DNA of 64,000 nucleotides from Allobosea thiooxidans (lineage in GTDB: Bacteria; Pseudomonadota; Alphaproteobacteria; Rhizobiales; Beijerinckiaceae): contig NZ_FUYX01000017.1 in assembly GCF_900168195.1 (NCBI RefSeq), forward strand, positions 31,420 through 95,419, written 5' to 3'. The translations under genes were made by a program, and so were the position numbers. Under the pieces are notes generated by a model. That model did no database searches, was not told the DNA's origin, and saw only the letters and a list, made by a program, of their open reading frames with translations. Below are positions 7,290-15,863 of this stretch, in pieces. The stretch's first letter is position 1, and each line of letters starts with the position of its first letter.

Positions 7290-8996
7290 ATGCAGCTTCG
7301 AATCGTTCTCGCCAGCGTCATCGCGAGTGTTCTCGCATCGCAAGCGCTCGCGCAGACGCCGACATCTCCGGCCCCGGCACCGCCGTCGACGGACAATCAG
7401 CCTGGCCAAGGCGAGCAAGTGCTCTCTAACGCCCAGCTCGACGCGCTCGTCGCGCCGATCGCGCTCTACCCGGACGACTTGCTGGCGCAGGTGCTGATGG
7501 CTTCGACCTATCCGCTCGAGGTGGTGCAGGCGGATCGATGGGTTGCAGCCAACAAGAAGCTCAAGGGCGACCAGTTGAAGGCCGCGGTCGACAAGCAGCC
7601 CTGGGACGCGAGCGTCAAATCGCTCGTCGCGACGCCAACCGTCCTGGAGATGATGAGCAAGAATCTCGATTGGACCCAGAAGCTCGGCGATGCGGTCCTG
7701 GCTCAGCAGCCCGATGTCATGGACGGCGTCCAGCGGATGCGGGCGCGGGCCTACGATGCCAAGAAGCTGACGTCCGGCGCGCAGCAGAAGGTCACCGTCC
7801 AGCCGGCCAGCGGCAGCAGCAAGCAGACAATCCTGATCGAGCCGACCACCCCGGGCACAGTTTATGTGCCCTATTACGATCCGGGGGTCGTCTATGGCGC
7901 CTGGCCCTATCCCGCCTATCCGCCCTACTACTTCCCGGAGCCGGGCTATGTCGCCACCGGCGTCCTCGCGACCGGTCTCGCATTCGGCACGGCCTATGCG
8001 CTGGGGCGCTGGGCCTCGGGCGGATACTGGGGCGGAAACGTCAACTGGAACGGCGGGAACATCAATATCGACCGCGATCGCGTGACGCATTGGGAGCACA
8101 ACCCCCAGCATCGCCACGGGGTGCAGTATCGCAACGATGCCGTCAGGCAGAAATTCTCGAACAGCAACATTCGCGCGGGCAGCGAAGGGCGGATGGATTT
8201 CCGGGGACGCAGCAGCGACCAGGTACTACGACCCGATGCCGGTCGCGGCGGGGCGGGCGCAGGCGCCGGCGCACGGCCGGGAGATCGTCCTGGGGATCGT
8301 CCTGGAGCCGGCGCCAGACCAGACCGCCCGGGCGGCGATCGTCCTGCCGCCGGCAACCGGCCGGACCGGCCGGGTGGGGACCGTGCCCGTCCTGGCGGTG
8401 GTGCGGGAGCCGATCGCGCCCGCGGCTCCGCTCCGCCGCGCGCTGCGGCCCAGCCGAAGCGCCCCAGCCCGGGCGCAGGCCGCGCCGGTCCGGGGCGTGA
8501 CAGTGCCTTCAACATGCAGGCGGGCCGGGCCGCGAGCCTCCAGTCGCAACGCGGGCATGCCAGCATGGGCCGCATGCCGGCCGGCGGCGGCCGCGCGATG
8601 GCGGGTGGCGGCGGGCATATGGGGCGCGGTGGTTTCGGCGGCGGCGGCCGCGTCGGAGCCGGGGGCGGCGGAGGACGAGTCGGCGGCGGCGGGCGCGGCG
8701 GTGGAGGGCGCGGAGGCGGCGGGCGCCGCTCCGACATCCAGCTCAAGAACCACGTCGTGCTGCTGGGACATATGGAGAGTGGCCTCGGCTTCTATCGCTT
8801 CGAGTACAACGGCTCCAGAACCACCTATGTCGGCGTGATCGCACAGGAGGTCCAGGCCATCGCGCCACGGGCGGTGCATCGCGCGAAGGACGGCTATCTG
8901 CGGGTCGATTACCGCCTGCTCGGCGTTCCCTTCCAAACATTCGGCCAGTGGCAGGCCTCGGGTTCGCGGATCCCGGGCAGTACCGGCCGGGATTGA
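7290..8996 (+). CDS. DUF3300 envelope protein with low-complexity middle and S74-like C-terminus
   Basis: 568 residues with a Sec signal peptide (MQLRIVLASVIASVLASQALAQ). Residues about 45-290 match the DUF3300 type (LDALVAPIALYPDDLLAQVLMASTYP and the Tyr/Pro-rich YVPYYDPGVVYGAWPYPAYP). A long Gly/Arg/Pro-rich low-complexity stretch follows, including several GDRPG-type repeats, and then pure Gly-rich sequence. The last roughly 85 residues (SDIQLKNHVVLLG, GLGFYRFEYNG, YVGVIAQEVQAIAP, DGYLRVDYRLLG) look like the peptidase-S74/endosialidase intramolecular chaperone domain. A GAGG ribosome-binding site lies 7 nt before the ATG at 7290. It is followed 48 bp later by the DUF2950 gene, its usual partner family. 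Role unknown; location periplasmic or outer envelope. Confidence 0.8.
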   Translation: MQLRIVLASVIASVLASQALAQTPTSPAPAPPSTDNQPGQGEQVLSNAQLDALVAPIALYPDDLLAQVLMASTYPLEVVQADRWVAANKKLKGDQLKAAVDKQPWDASVKSLVATPTVLEMMSKNLDWTQKLGDAVLAQQPDVMDGVQRMRARAYDAKKLTSGAQQKVTVQPASGSSKQTILIEPTTPGTVYVPYYDPGVVYGAWPYPAYPPYYFPEPGYVATGVLATGLAFGTAYALGRWASGGYWGGNVNWNGGNINIDRDRVTHWEHNPQHRHGVQYRNDAVRQKFSNSNIRAGSEGRMDFRGRSSDQVLRPDAGRGGAGAGAGARPGDRPGDRPGAGARPDRPGGDRPAAGNRPDRPGGDRARPGGGAGADRARGSAPPRAAAQPKRPSPGAGRAGPGRDSAFNMQAGRAASLQSQRGHASMGRMPAGGGRAMAGGGGHMGRGGFGGGGRVGAGGGGGRVGGGGRGGGGRGGGGRRSDIQLKNHVVLLGHMESGLGFYRFEYNGSRTTYVGVIAQEVQAIAPRAVHRAKDGYLRVDYRLLGVPFQTFGQWQASGSRIPGSTGRD

Positions 8997-9044
8997 GGCG
9001 GGGCCGTCGGTTTCATCATGTCCAGCCACCGAGGATGCAGTTCC

Positions 9045-9983
9045 ATGATCAGGACATGGCCAACGGTGCATCGGATCGCTCGCCTGCTTTGCCTGGTTGC
9101 GGCAGGTGTCTGCGCCGCTCTGACGGCGGCGAGCGCGCAGGAACTGTTCCGCACGCCCGACGCAGCTGCCGCGGCACTGGTCGCGGCGATGCGCGAGAAC
9201 CAGTCGACGCGTCTGTATTCGGTCCTCGGCCTGTCCGGGCGCGATATTCTCTTCTCCGGCGACGAGGTTCGCGATCTCACCGATCGCCAGCGGTTCCTTG
9301 CGGCTTACGACGCTCACCATTCGGTTGTCGAGACGGGGCGGACGGCAACGCTGCTGGTGGGGCCGGATGCCTTTCCCTTCCCGATCCCGATGGTGTTTTC
9401 GCGGGGCGGCTGGAAGTTCATGGTCGAAGCCGGACGCAGGGAGCTTCTGGCCCGCCGGATCGGCCGCAACGAGCTCGACGCGATCCAGGCAAGCCTCGCC
9501 ATCCTCGATGCGCAATTCGAGTACGCCGCGAAAGGCCGCGATGGCCGGAATGCCGGCATCTATGCGCAGAGGATCGTGAGCTCGCCGGAGAAGCATGACG
9601 GGCTGTATTGGCCGACCGGCCCCGGCGAGGAGCCCAGTCCGCTTGGTGAATTCGCAGCGCAGGCGGCCGCCGAAGGCTATGTGGCAAGCCAGACGCGGCA
9701 GCCCTACCACGGCTACTACTTCAAGATCCTCAAGAAGCAGGGGCCGGCGGCCACAGGCGGAAAGACAGACTATATCGCTGGCGGCAACATGATCGGCGGC
9801 TTCGGCGTCCTTGCCTATCCCGCGACCTATGCCAGGTCGGGGATCACCAGCTTCATCGTCAGTCACGCGGGCACGGTCTACCAGAAGGATCTGGGGCCCA
9901 ATACGCGCCTCGTCGCGTCGCGCATGAACAGCTTCGATCCGGGTAGTGGTTGGGAGAAGGTCGAACCGGAGAAGTCTCCCTAG
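9045..9983 (+). CDS. DUF2950 family periplasmic protein
   Basis: 312 residues with a signal peptide (RIARLLCLVAAGVCAALTAASAQ). The body matches the DUF2950 pattern: ELFRTPDAAAAALVAAMR near the start, then LFSGDEVRD and RQRFLAAYD, and YHGYYFKILKKQGPAA near the end, with AYPATYARSGITSFIV. I prefer the ATG at 9045, which has a GAGGA site 9 nt upstream, over the in-frame ATG at 9018, which has none. DUF3300 and DUF2950 genes often neighbour each other, as here, so the two products probably act together in the envelope. Their biochemical role is not known to me. Confidence 0.85.
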   Translation: MIRTWPTVHRIARLLCLVAAGVCAALTAASAQELFRTPDAAAAALVAAMRENQSTRLYSVLGLSGRDILFSGDEVRDLTDRQRFLAAYDAHHSVVETGRTATLLVGPDAFPFPIPMVFSRGGWKFMVEAGRRELLARRIGRNELDAIQASLAILDAQFEYAAKGRDGRNAGIYAQRIVSSPEKHDGLYWPTGPGEEPSPLGEFAAQAAAEGYVASQTRQPYHGYYFKILKKQGPAATGGKTDYIAGGNMIGGFGVLAYPATYARSGITSFIVSHAGTVYQKDLGPNTRLVASRMNSFDPGSGWEKVEPEKSP

Positions 9984-10062
9984 CCGCTACGCCGGGGGCT
10001 CGCTGCCGGCGCCCGGGAGGGGGATCGATATCAGTTCCAAATTCCTGGGGAGGGGTGTTCCC

Positions 10063-10332
10063 ATGGATCCGGGCGTTCTCGCAGCCGTCAGGCTCTTGCC
10101 CAGGCACAAGAAGGAAGTCGAGGAGTTGGCGCTGACCAATGAAGATTTTCGCGGGCTTTGCCGGGACCTGGCGGATGCGGAGCAGGCTCTTCAGCGTCAT
10201 GCGAGGGCGGGGCTTCCGAGTTCGGCCGCAAGATACGCCGAGTACCGCCATCTCATCGATGGCCTGGAATCCGAGCTCAGACAGATCATTCGGGAACGCC
10301 GCGCAAGATCCGAAGACGATCGGCACGAGTAG
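10063..10332 (+). CDS. Small unknown protein, 89 aa
   Basis: An 89-residue, charged, almost entirely helical protein (MDPGVLAAVRLLPRHKKEVEEL, then LADAEQALQRHARAGLPSS and LIDGLESELRQIIRERRAR). Its pattern suggests a short helical hairpin or coiled coil. A strong GGGGAGGGG ribosome-binding site precedes the ATG at 10063 by about 7 nt, which fixes the start. It sits between the DUF2950 gene (79 bp upstream) and the 162-aa unknown gene (38 bp downstream) in the same direction. I know no family. Similar short charged proteins are common companions of stress genes in Hyphomicrobiales, but that is inference. Confidence 0.6.
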   Translation: MDPGVLAAVRLLPRHKKEVEELALTNEDFRGLCRDLADAEQALQRHARAGLPSSAARYAEYRHLIDGLESELRQIIRERRARSEDDRHE

Positions 10333-10370
10333 TGCGCGTGCATTGTTGAAGGCGGAGGGAGGTGTCCACG

Positions 10371-10859
10371 ATGTCGCCTGCAAACCAAAGTCGACAGACA
10401 GAGATTTTGGCCGACGAGAGCTTCATGTCTGCGGACGATCTTCGCTCCTACATGACGGATCTCGAAATGGCCAAGGCGTCCAAGGCGCTGGGCGCGATGA
10501 ACAAGGCCGAGGAAGCGCAACGACGGCTCGTCGCCACGCTCAGCGAGGAGATCGCGGTCACGCCGGAGAAGATCGCGGAGATCAAGCACAACCTCGCGAC
10601 CAAGACGCGTGCGGCCGCCGGCCGTGGCGAGACCGAGGTCCTCGTCATGCGCTTTCCGAGCGCGCTCTGCACGGACAAGGGCCGCGCCATCAACAACGCG
10701 GAGGCGGATTGGCCGAGCACGCTGACCGGTCGACCCCGGCAAGCTTATGAGTTCTGGAAGGAGCACCTCCAGCCCGCCAAGTACAAGCTTCGTGCCATCA
10801 TCATCGACTGGCCGGGCGGCCTCCCCGGAGACGTCGCGTTCTTCCTGAGCTGGTCCTGA
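10371..10859 (+). CDS. Unknown cytosolic protein, 162 aa, upstream of ppk2
   Basis: 162 residues; no signal peptide and no membrane segment. The first two thirds are helical (DDLRSYMTDLEMAKASKALGAMNKAEEAQRR). A compact C-terminal part follows (EFWKEHLQPAKYKLRAIIIDWPGG and FFLSWS). I place the start at the ATG at 10371, eight bases after a GGAGGGAGG site; a GTG nine bases earlier is too close to that site to be used. It ends 15 bp before ppk2, so the two are almost certainly co-transcribed, which hints at a role with polyphosphate or nucleotide metabolism. I do not recognise the family. Confidence 0.6.
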   Translation: MSPANQSRQTEILADESFMSADDLRSYMTDLEMAKASKALGAMNKAEEAQRRLVATLSEEIAVTPEKIAEIKHNLATKTRAAAGRGETEVLVMRFPSALCTDKGRAINNAEADWPSTLTGRPRQAYEFWKEHLQPAKYKLRAIIIDWPGGLPGDVAFFLSWS

Positions 10860-10874
10860 GCCGAGGAGCCGAGG

Positions 10875-11657
10875 ATGAAGGGCAATGTCAGCGAACCCCT
10901 GAAAAGGAAGCCCTATGAGCGGAAGCTTCGCGACCTCCATGCGGAGCTGGTCAAGCTTCAGGAATGGGCGAAGCACGAGGGCGGAAAGGTCTGCATCGTC
11001 TTCGAGGGGCGGGACGGTGCCGGCAAGGGCGGCGTCATCAAGGCGATCACGGAACGGGTGAGCCCCCGGATCTTCCGCGTCGTGGCGCTCCCGCCGCCCA
11101 CCGAGCGCGAGCGCTCCCAGATGTATGTGCAGCGCTACGTGCCGCATCTGCCCGCGGCCGGCGAGATCGTGATCTTCGACCGCAGTTGGTACAACCGGGC
11201 CGGGGTCGAGCGGGTCATGGGGTTCTGCACGGAGGAGCAGGCCAAGAGCTTCCTTCAGATCGTCCCCGGCGTCGAAAAGGCGATCGTCGATTCCGGCACC
11301 ATCCTGTTGAAATACTGGCTCGAAGTGGGGCAGGACGAGCAGACGCGCCGGATGGAAGAGCGCATCACCGATCCGCGGAAGATCTGGAAGCTCTCGCCGA
11401 TGGATCTGAAATCATACTCCCGCTGGTACGACTATTCGCGGGCGCGCGACGAGATGTTCCGCGCCAGCGATACGGCCTGGGCGCCATGGTATGCCGTCCG
11501 CTCCGACGACAAGCGCCAGGCGCGGCTCGACATCATCTCCCATATCCTCAGCTCGGTGCCCTACGAGCCGCCGCCGCGGGAGAAGATCAAGCTGCCGAAA
11601 CGGCAGAAGTCCGATGGCTATGAGGAAGCCAATTTTGCGCGGAACTGGATCGGGTGA
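10875..11657 (+). CDS. ppk2: Polyphosphate kinase 2 family
   Basis: 260 residues. PPK2 enzymes transfer phosphate between polyphosphate and nucleotides, usually making NTPs from NDPs at the expense of polyphosphate, in the cytosol. Walker A GRDGAGKGG is at 45-53. The Walker B and substrate segment FDRSWYNRAGVE is at 101-112, and the lid/basic region ERITDPRKIWKLSPMDLKS is near 168-186, all diagnostic. The size fits single-domain PPK2 (class I type). An AGGAG site six bases before the ATG supports the start. It is the last of a run of plus-strand genes after the DUF3300/DUF2950 pair and directly follows an unknown 162-aa gene. Whether ADP or GDP is preferred cannot be decided by eye. Confidence 0.92.
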   Translation: MKGNVSEPLKRKPYERKLRDLHAELVKLQEWAKHEGGKVCIVFEGRDGAGKGGVIKAITERVSPRIFRVVALPPPTERERSQMYVQRYVPHLPAAGEIVIFDRSWYNRAGVERVMGFCTEEQAKSFLQIVPGVEKAIVDSGTILLKYWLEVGQDEQTRRMEERITDPRKIWKLSPMDLKSYSRWYDYSRARDEMFRASDTAWAPWYAVRSDDKRQARLDIISHILSSVPYEPPPREKIKLPKRQKSDGYEEANFARNWIG

Positions 11658-11725
11658 AGACCTGCTTGCCGGGCGTATCAGATCGTGTAATGCCCGCCGT
11701 TACTTGCTGAAACTGGAGCGCGTTC

Positions 11726-12172
11726 ATGGCTGCTGGCGTTCATCCCCTGGCTCCGGATCATCTGCCGGCATTCATTACTGCGCCGGGCGAGACCGACGTG
11801 CTGATGATCGTCACGGCTGCGATCCTGGTTTTTGCGGTGCTCGGCGTCGGCCTGTTCTATCTGCGCCTGCACACGATGCCGGAGCGCATGGCGCACAAGT
11901 CGCAGAAGATCCAGTTCGAGATCGTCGCGGTTCTCGGCCTGCTCGCGCTGTTCACCCATGTGCATCTGTTCTGGGTCGCTGGACTGCTGCTGGCCCTGAT
12001 CGACGTTCCGGACTTCTCAGGCCAGTTCGGCCGGATGGCGCATGCGCTCGAGCGCATCGCCGGCATCGCGCCGCGGCGGGCTGCCGAAGGGGAGGCTGCG
12101 GTAGCGGAAGCCCGCGGGGCCGACGCGGCCGATCTCCCCGCATCGAAGCCGGAAGGGGGCGGCCATGCTTGA
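11726..12172 (+). CDS. Small inner-membrane protein, 148 aa (YibI/DUF3302-like arrangement)
   Basis: 148 residues with two hydrophobic segments, about 26-46 (VLMIVTAAILVFAVLGVGLFY) and 67-91 (IVAVLGLLALFTHVHLFWVAGLLLA). The loop between them contains MPERMAHKSQKIQFE. A charged, Ala-rich cytoplasmic tail ends in KPEGGGHA. The stop overlaps the start of the HlyD-type gene by 8 bp. A small two-TM protein followed by an HlyD adaptor is the same layout as E. coli yibI-yibH, and the loop is vaguely similar to DUF3302. I treat this as analogy, not proof. It is probably a membrane partner of the adaptor protein. Confidence 0.6.
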   Translation: MAAGVHPLAPDHLPAFITAPGETDVLMIVTAAILVFAVLGVGLFYLRLHTMPERMAHKSQKIQFEIVAVLGLLALFTHVHLFWVAGLLLALIDVPDFSGQFGRMAHALERIAGIAPRRAAEGEAAVAEARGADAADLPASKPEGGGHA

Positions 12173-13397
12173 GCTTCTGATCTGCTCCCTGCTGACGATC
12201 GTTCCGGACTATCTCTACCGGCGGTACCGGCAAGGAAAGCGCCTCGGCAAGGAAATCACCTTCTACTCGGTCTGGTTCGAGTTGAGATGGGGCATCATCA
12301 CCTGCCTGATGCTGACGGTCAGCCTGATCACGGTGATCTTCTACAATCACCCCTCGACGACGAACGCGACCGTGATGTTCCGCACCGTTCCGATCATTTC
12401 GGAGAGCACGGGACGCGTTGCGCAGGTTTACCTCGGAGTCAGCGGTCCCGTCACAAAGGGCAGCCCCATCTTCCGACTCGACAGCTCCAGGGAGGAAACC
12501 GCGGTCGAAACGGCCCGGCGCAAGATTGCCGAAGTCGAGGCCTCCCTCGTGGTTGCCAAGGCCGAGATCCTGGCCGACGAGAGCAAGATCGACGAAGCGC
12601 GCAGTGCTCACAAGCAGGCTCTCGACGAGTTGGAGACGAAAGTCGAGCTCAGGCGGCGGAATGACGACATTGTCGCTCGCCGCGAAATCGAGCGGCTCGA
12701 GAACCTTGTCGCTGGTCGCGAAGCGGCCGTTGCCGCAGCCGTGGCGGCAAAGGCCACTGCGGACACGCGGATCTCGACCTTGTTGCCCGCCGAGAAGGCG
12801 AGCGCCGAGGCCGCGCTGGCGCAGGCCCAGGCCGATCTCGACAAGACGGTCATACGCGCCGGCGTGACCGGCCGCGTCGAGCAGTTCACGCTGCGCGTCG
12901 GCGACATCGTCACGCCGATCATGCGGCCGGCGGGCGTTCTGATCCCGGAGGAGGCGGGACGCAATGTTCTTCAGGCCGGCTTCTCGCAGGTCGAGGGGCA
13001 GGTGATGAAGGTCGGCATGGTGGCCGAGGCCACCTGCCTGTCGAAGCCCTGGGTCGTGATCCCGATGGTGGTGACGTCGGTTCAGGATTTCATCGCGACG
13101 GGGCAGTTCCGTGGCGGGGAACAGTTGGTCGACGTTCAGCAGGCTACCAGGCCAGGGACCTTGCTGGTTCTCCTCGAGCCACTTCACAAGGGCGGTCTCG
13201 AGGGGGTGGTTCCGGGTAGCTCCTGCATCGCAAACGCCTATACGAGCAACCATGAGTTGATCGCGTCCGGCGAACTCTCGACGGGGCGGAAAATCATGCT
13301 GCATGCGGTGGATGCGGTGGGTCTGGTGCATGCTCTTCTGTTGAGGATCCAGACGCTCGTGTTGCCGATCAGGACGCTGGTCTTCAGCGGCCACTGA
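12165..13397 (+). CDS. HlyD/EmrA-type membrane-fusion (periplasmic adaptor) protein
   Basis: 410 residues. A cytoplasmic N-terminus with a hydrophobic start is followed by a TM helix at about 42-60 (WGIITCLMLTVSLITVIFY). A biotinyl-lipoyl-like half (VAQVYLGVSGPVTKGSPIFRLDSS, about 90-112) precedes a long Ala/Glu-rich coiled-coil hairpin (about 115-225). The second lipoyl half reads DLDKTVIRAGVTGRVEQFTLRVGDIV. The long beta-barrel-like C-terminus ends in hydrophobic residues (LVHALLLRIQTLVLPIRTLVF). Such adaptors connect an inner-membrane pump to the outer membrane. No pump or TolC-type gene is adjacent; the neighbours are a small membrane protein and a SulP transporter. The specific cargo is unknown. 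Confidence 0.8.
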   Translation: MLELLICSLLTIVPDYLYRRYRQGKRLGKEITFYSVWFELRWGIITCLMLTVSLITVIFYNHPSTTNATVMFRTVPIISESTGRVAQVYLGVSGPVTKGSPIFRLDSSREETAVETARRKIAEVEASLVVAKAEILADESKIDEARSAHKQALDELETKVELRRRNDDIVARREIERLENLVAGREAAVAAAVAAKATADTRISTLLPAEKASAEAALAQAQADLDKTVIRAGVTGRVEQFTLRVGDIVTPIMRPAGVLIPEEAGRNVLQAGFSQVEGQVMKVGMVAEATCLSKPWVVIPMVVTSVQDFIATGQFRGGEQLVDVQQATRPGTLLVLLEPLHKGGLEGVVPGSSCIANAYTSNHELIASGELSTGRKIMLHAVDAVGLVHALLLRIQTLVLPIRTLVFSGH

Positions 13398-13474
13398 ACC
13401 TCGGCGCAGGGAGCGACCCGGCGGGCCGTCCCTGCTTTCGCTGTGACTGGGGCAGTTCGAAACGGTGGACGTCG

Positions 13475-15157
13475 ATGACGCGAATGCTTCCAATCGCCGA
13501 GGGGCTGCTGCCCTATAGATGGGAGTGGCTGCGTTTCGACGTCACGGCCGGGCTTGCCATCGCTGCCGTCGCGATTCCGAGCGCGGTCGCCTATCCCGCC
13601 ATTGCGGGGCTGCCGGCCGAGGTCGGCTTCTATGCGAGCATCCTCTCCCTGGTCGGCTATGCGCTCTTCGGGCCCTCGCGCAAGCTGATCGTGGGCCCGG
13701 ATGCCGCGAGCATGACGGTCCTGGCGGCAACGCTGGCGAGCCTGCCGTTGGAAAACGCGGCGGACCGTGTCGCGGCCGCGGCCGCGCTGGCGTTGATCGT
13801 GGGGATCTTCAGCGTCGTCGCTGGTAGGCTCGGCCTGGGCCTCGTCGCTTCCTTCCTGTCCAGGCCGATCCTGATCGGTTTCATCAGCGGCATTTCGATC
13901 TCCATCCTCGTCGGGCAGATCGGCCGGCTGACAGGTGTGCGCATCGAGTCCGAAGGGCTCGTGCTGCCGCTGCTCGAGATCATTCGCAAAGCGTCGCAAA
14001 TTCACTGGCTGACGCTGGCATTCGCTGCCGCCATGTTCGGCCTGCTCGTTCTGCTGGCGCGCCTTCGTTCGCCCATTCCCGGCCCCCTGGTCGTGGTCGT
14101 CGTCGCAGTCGCCGCATCGGCCTTCTTCGACTTCGAGGGGCGGGGCATGAAGATCATCGGCAGCCTGCCGGGCGGGCTGCCGACACCGGTGCTTCCATCC
14201 ATCGGCCGGCTGCCGCTCCAGGAGCTCCTGCTCGGAGGCGCAGCCATCTGGCTCGTCAGCGTCAGCTCGGGCCTCGTCGGGGCGCGCAGCTTCGGCGCGA
14301 AGGACGGCTTCAAGGTCGATGCCGACAGGGAGCTGGTCGGGTTCGGCGCTGCCAACATCTTCTCCGGCCTGTTCAGCGGCTTCCCGATCACGACCTCGGA
14401 TTCGCGGACGGCCATCAACCTGGCCGCAGGCGGCCGGTCGCAGCTGTCGGGCCTGGTCTCCGCCGCCGCATTGGCGATCCTGCTGGTCTATCTGAACGAC
14501 GCCTTGCGCGTGCTGCCCCATGCTGCGCTCGGGGCGATCCTCGCCTTTGCGGCGTTGAGCCTGATCGACCTCCAGGGGCTGCGCGAAACCTGGCGGATCA
14601 GCCGCATGGAGTTCGGCTTCGCTCTGATCAGCATGTGGGGCGCCATCAGTCTGGGTGTGCTGAGCGGGGTCGTCATCGCCATTGCAGGCACGCTGCTCTA
14701 CGTCCTGCTGAAGGAGATGCGGCCACGCGATGCCCTGCTCGGCCTCGTCCCCGGCCGGCCGGGGTTCTACAAGATCCACCGCATGCCCAGCGCGGCCCCC
14801 CCGCCCGGAATGGTGCTCTTCATGATCCAGGGCAGCATCCTGTTCTTCAATGCGGACTATATCCGTTCCCGGTTGGAGGACGTGGCGAAGGCGGCCCCGT
14901 CCGGTACGTCCTGGTTCGTCCTCGATGCCAGCGCGGTCGCGCAGGTCGATATGACGGCTGCCGCCATGCTCATGCAGTGGCGGGCCGACCTCGCCGCGAT
15001 GGGACAGAGATTCGCCGTTGCGGAATTGCACAAGGAGCCGCGGGACATTCTCGACCGGGCCGGATTCTTCGAGGGGCCGAATGCGGCCCCGGCCTTCGAG
15101 GATCTCGAGGACGCCGTCAGGAGCCTCGCCAGCAAGCGCGCCGACAGCTCCGTGTGA
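13475..15157 (+). CDS. SulP family anion transporter with STAS domain
   Basis: 560 residues. The N-terminal part carries the SulP fold with about 10-12 hydrophobic segments, starting LRFDVTAGLAIAAVAIPSAVAYPAIAGLP, the family's signature first helices. The conserved SSGLVGARSFGAKDG and FPITTSDSRTAINLAAGGRSQ lie in the later core. A cytoplasmic STAS domain follows from about residue 435 (MVLFMIQGSILFFNADYIRSRL, VLDASAVAQVDMTAAAMLM). Substrates of the family include sulfate, bicarbonate and dicarboxylates; this one cannot be assigned. GGTGGA six bases before the ATG supports the start. It follows the HlyD gene by 77 bp and converges on the response-regulator gene with only 10 bp between stops. 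Confidence 0.88.
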   Translation: MTRMLPIAEGLLPYRWEWLRFDVTAGLAIAAVAIPSAVAYPAIAGLPAEVGFYASILSLVGYALFGPSRKLIVGPDAASMTVLAATLASLPLENAADRVAAAAALALIVGIFSVVAGRLGLGLVASFLSRPILIGFISGISISILVGQIGRLTGVRIESEGLVLPLLEIIRKASQIHWLTLAFAAAMFGLLVLLARLRSPIPGPLVVVVVAVAASAFFDFEGRGMKIIGSLPGGLPTPVLPSIGRLPLQELLLGGAAIWLVSVSSGLVGARSFGAKDGFKVDADRELVGFGAANIFSGLFSGFPITTSDSRTAINLAAGGRSQLSGLVSAAALAILLVYLNDALRVLPHAALGAILAFAALSLIDLQGLRETWRISRMEFGFALISMWGAISLGVLSGVVIAIAGTLLYVLLKEMRPRDALLGLVPGRPGFYKIHRMPSAAPPPGMVLFMIQGSILFFNADYIRSRLEDVAKAAPSGTSWFVLDASAVAQVDMTAAAMLMQWRADLAAMGQRFAVAELHKEPRDILDRAGFFEGPNAAPAFEDLEDAVRSLASKRADSSV

Positions 15158-15167
15158 TCCGTCCCGC

Positions 15168-15824
15168 TCATGTCGCCGGGACGCGGGCGCCGCTGTCGCT
15201 GCCGGCAGACCGGAGCAGGCCGAGCCGCTCGGCGCAGCTGACGAGTTCGACGACCGAGCGGGCCTGCATCTTCTCCATGACCTTGTGACGATGGGCTTTG
15301 ATCGTCCGCTCGGTCGTGCCGAGTGCAAAGGCGACCTGCTTGTTCATCTTGCCGCGGACGACGAGATCGAAGACCTCTCGCTCCCGCCTGGTCAGCCGCT
15401 CCAGCCGGGCGAGGCTGAGGCGAACCCAGTTTTCCTGTTCATTGGCGAGGCGCTGGCGGGTGATGGCGCGGTCGATGGCCCCGAGGAACTCGTCGCGCTC
15501 GACCGGCTTCGTGAAAAGGTCTTCGGCCCCGGCCTTGATGGCCCTGACGCCGATCCGCGCATCGCCCCGGTCGGTCAGGAATATCACGGGCAGGTTCAGG
15601 CCGGCCTTGCTGAACAGACCCACGACATCGGGGATCGATTCATCCGGGGCGGCGGTGTCGACGACGATGCAGCTTGCACTCTCGCTGTCGGGCCGCTGGC
15701 TCAGGATCTCGTCGGGGCTCAGATAGGCCCTGGTCTGGTAGCCGCAGGCGCGGAGCAGATGATCGATGCCTGCCTGGGACGCGGCATCCCGATCGACGAT
15801 GTGCACGAGCGCTGACATGGGCAT
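15168..15824 (-). CDS. FixJ/NarL-type response regulator (receiver + LuxR HTH)
   Basis: 218 residues. The receiver domain spans 5-125, with phosphoacceptor Asp56 (CIVVDTAAP), Thr84 (FLTD) and Lys106 (FTKP) in place. The acidic pair at the end of strand 1 reads VDRDA rather than the usual VDDE, so one acidic position is Arg. The LuxR-type HTH is at about 142-205 (LTRREREVFDLVVRGKMNKQVAFALGT, TIKAHRHKVMEKM). The layout is FixJ-like. No histidine kinase is in the window, so the partner is encoded elsewhere or the regulator works without one. It lies 39 bp downstream of a secreted-protein gene in the same direction; target genes are unknown. Confidence 0.85.
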   Translation of the reverse strand: MPMSALVHIVDRDAASQAGIDHLLRACGYQTRAYLSPDEILSQRPDSESASCIVVDTAAPDESIPDVVGLFSKAGLNLPVIFLTDRGDARIGVRAIKAGAEDLFTKPVERDEFLGAIDRAITRQRLANEQENWVRLSLARLERLTRREREVFDLVVRGKMNKQVAFALGTTERTIKAHRHKVMEKMQARSVVELVSCAERLGLLRSAGSDSGARVPAT

Positions 15825-15863
15825 CCCCTCGATCTCGCCGCAACGATCGGGCGGCTTCTGGCT

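Noticed and set aside
11641..11664. GGAAC near the end of ppk2 as an EcfG promoter for the membrane-protein gene
   Set aside because: The bases 16-17 nt downstream are CTGC, not cGTT, so the -10 element is missing.
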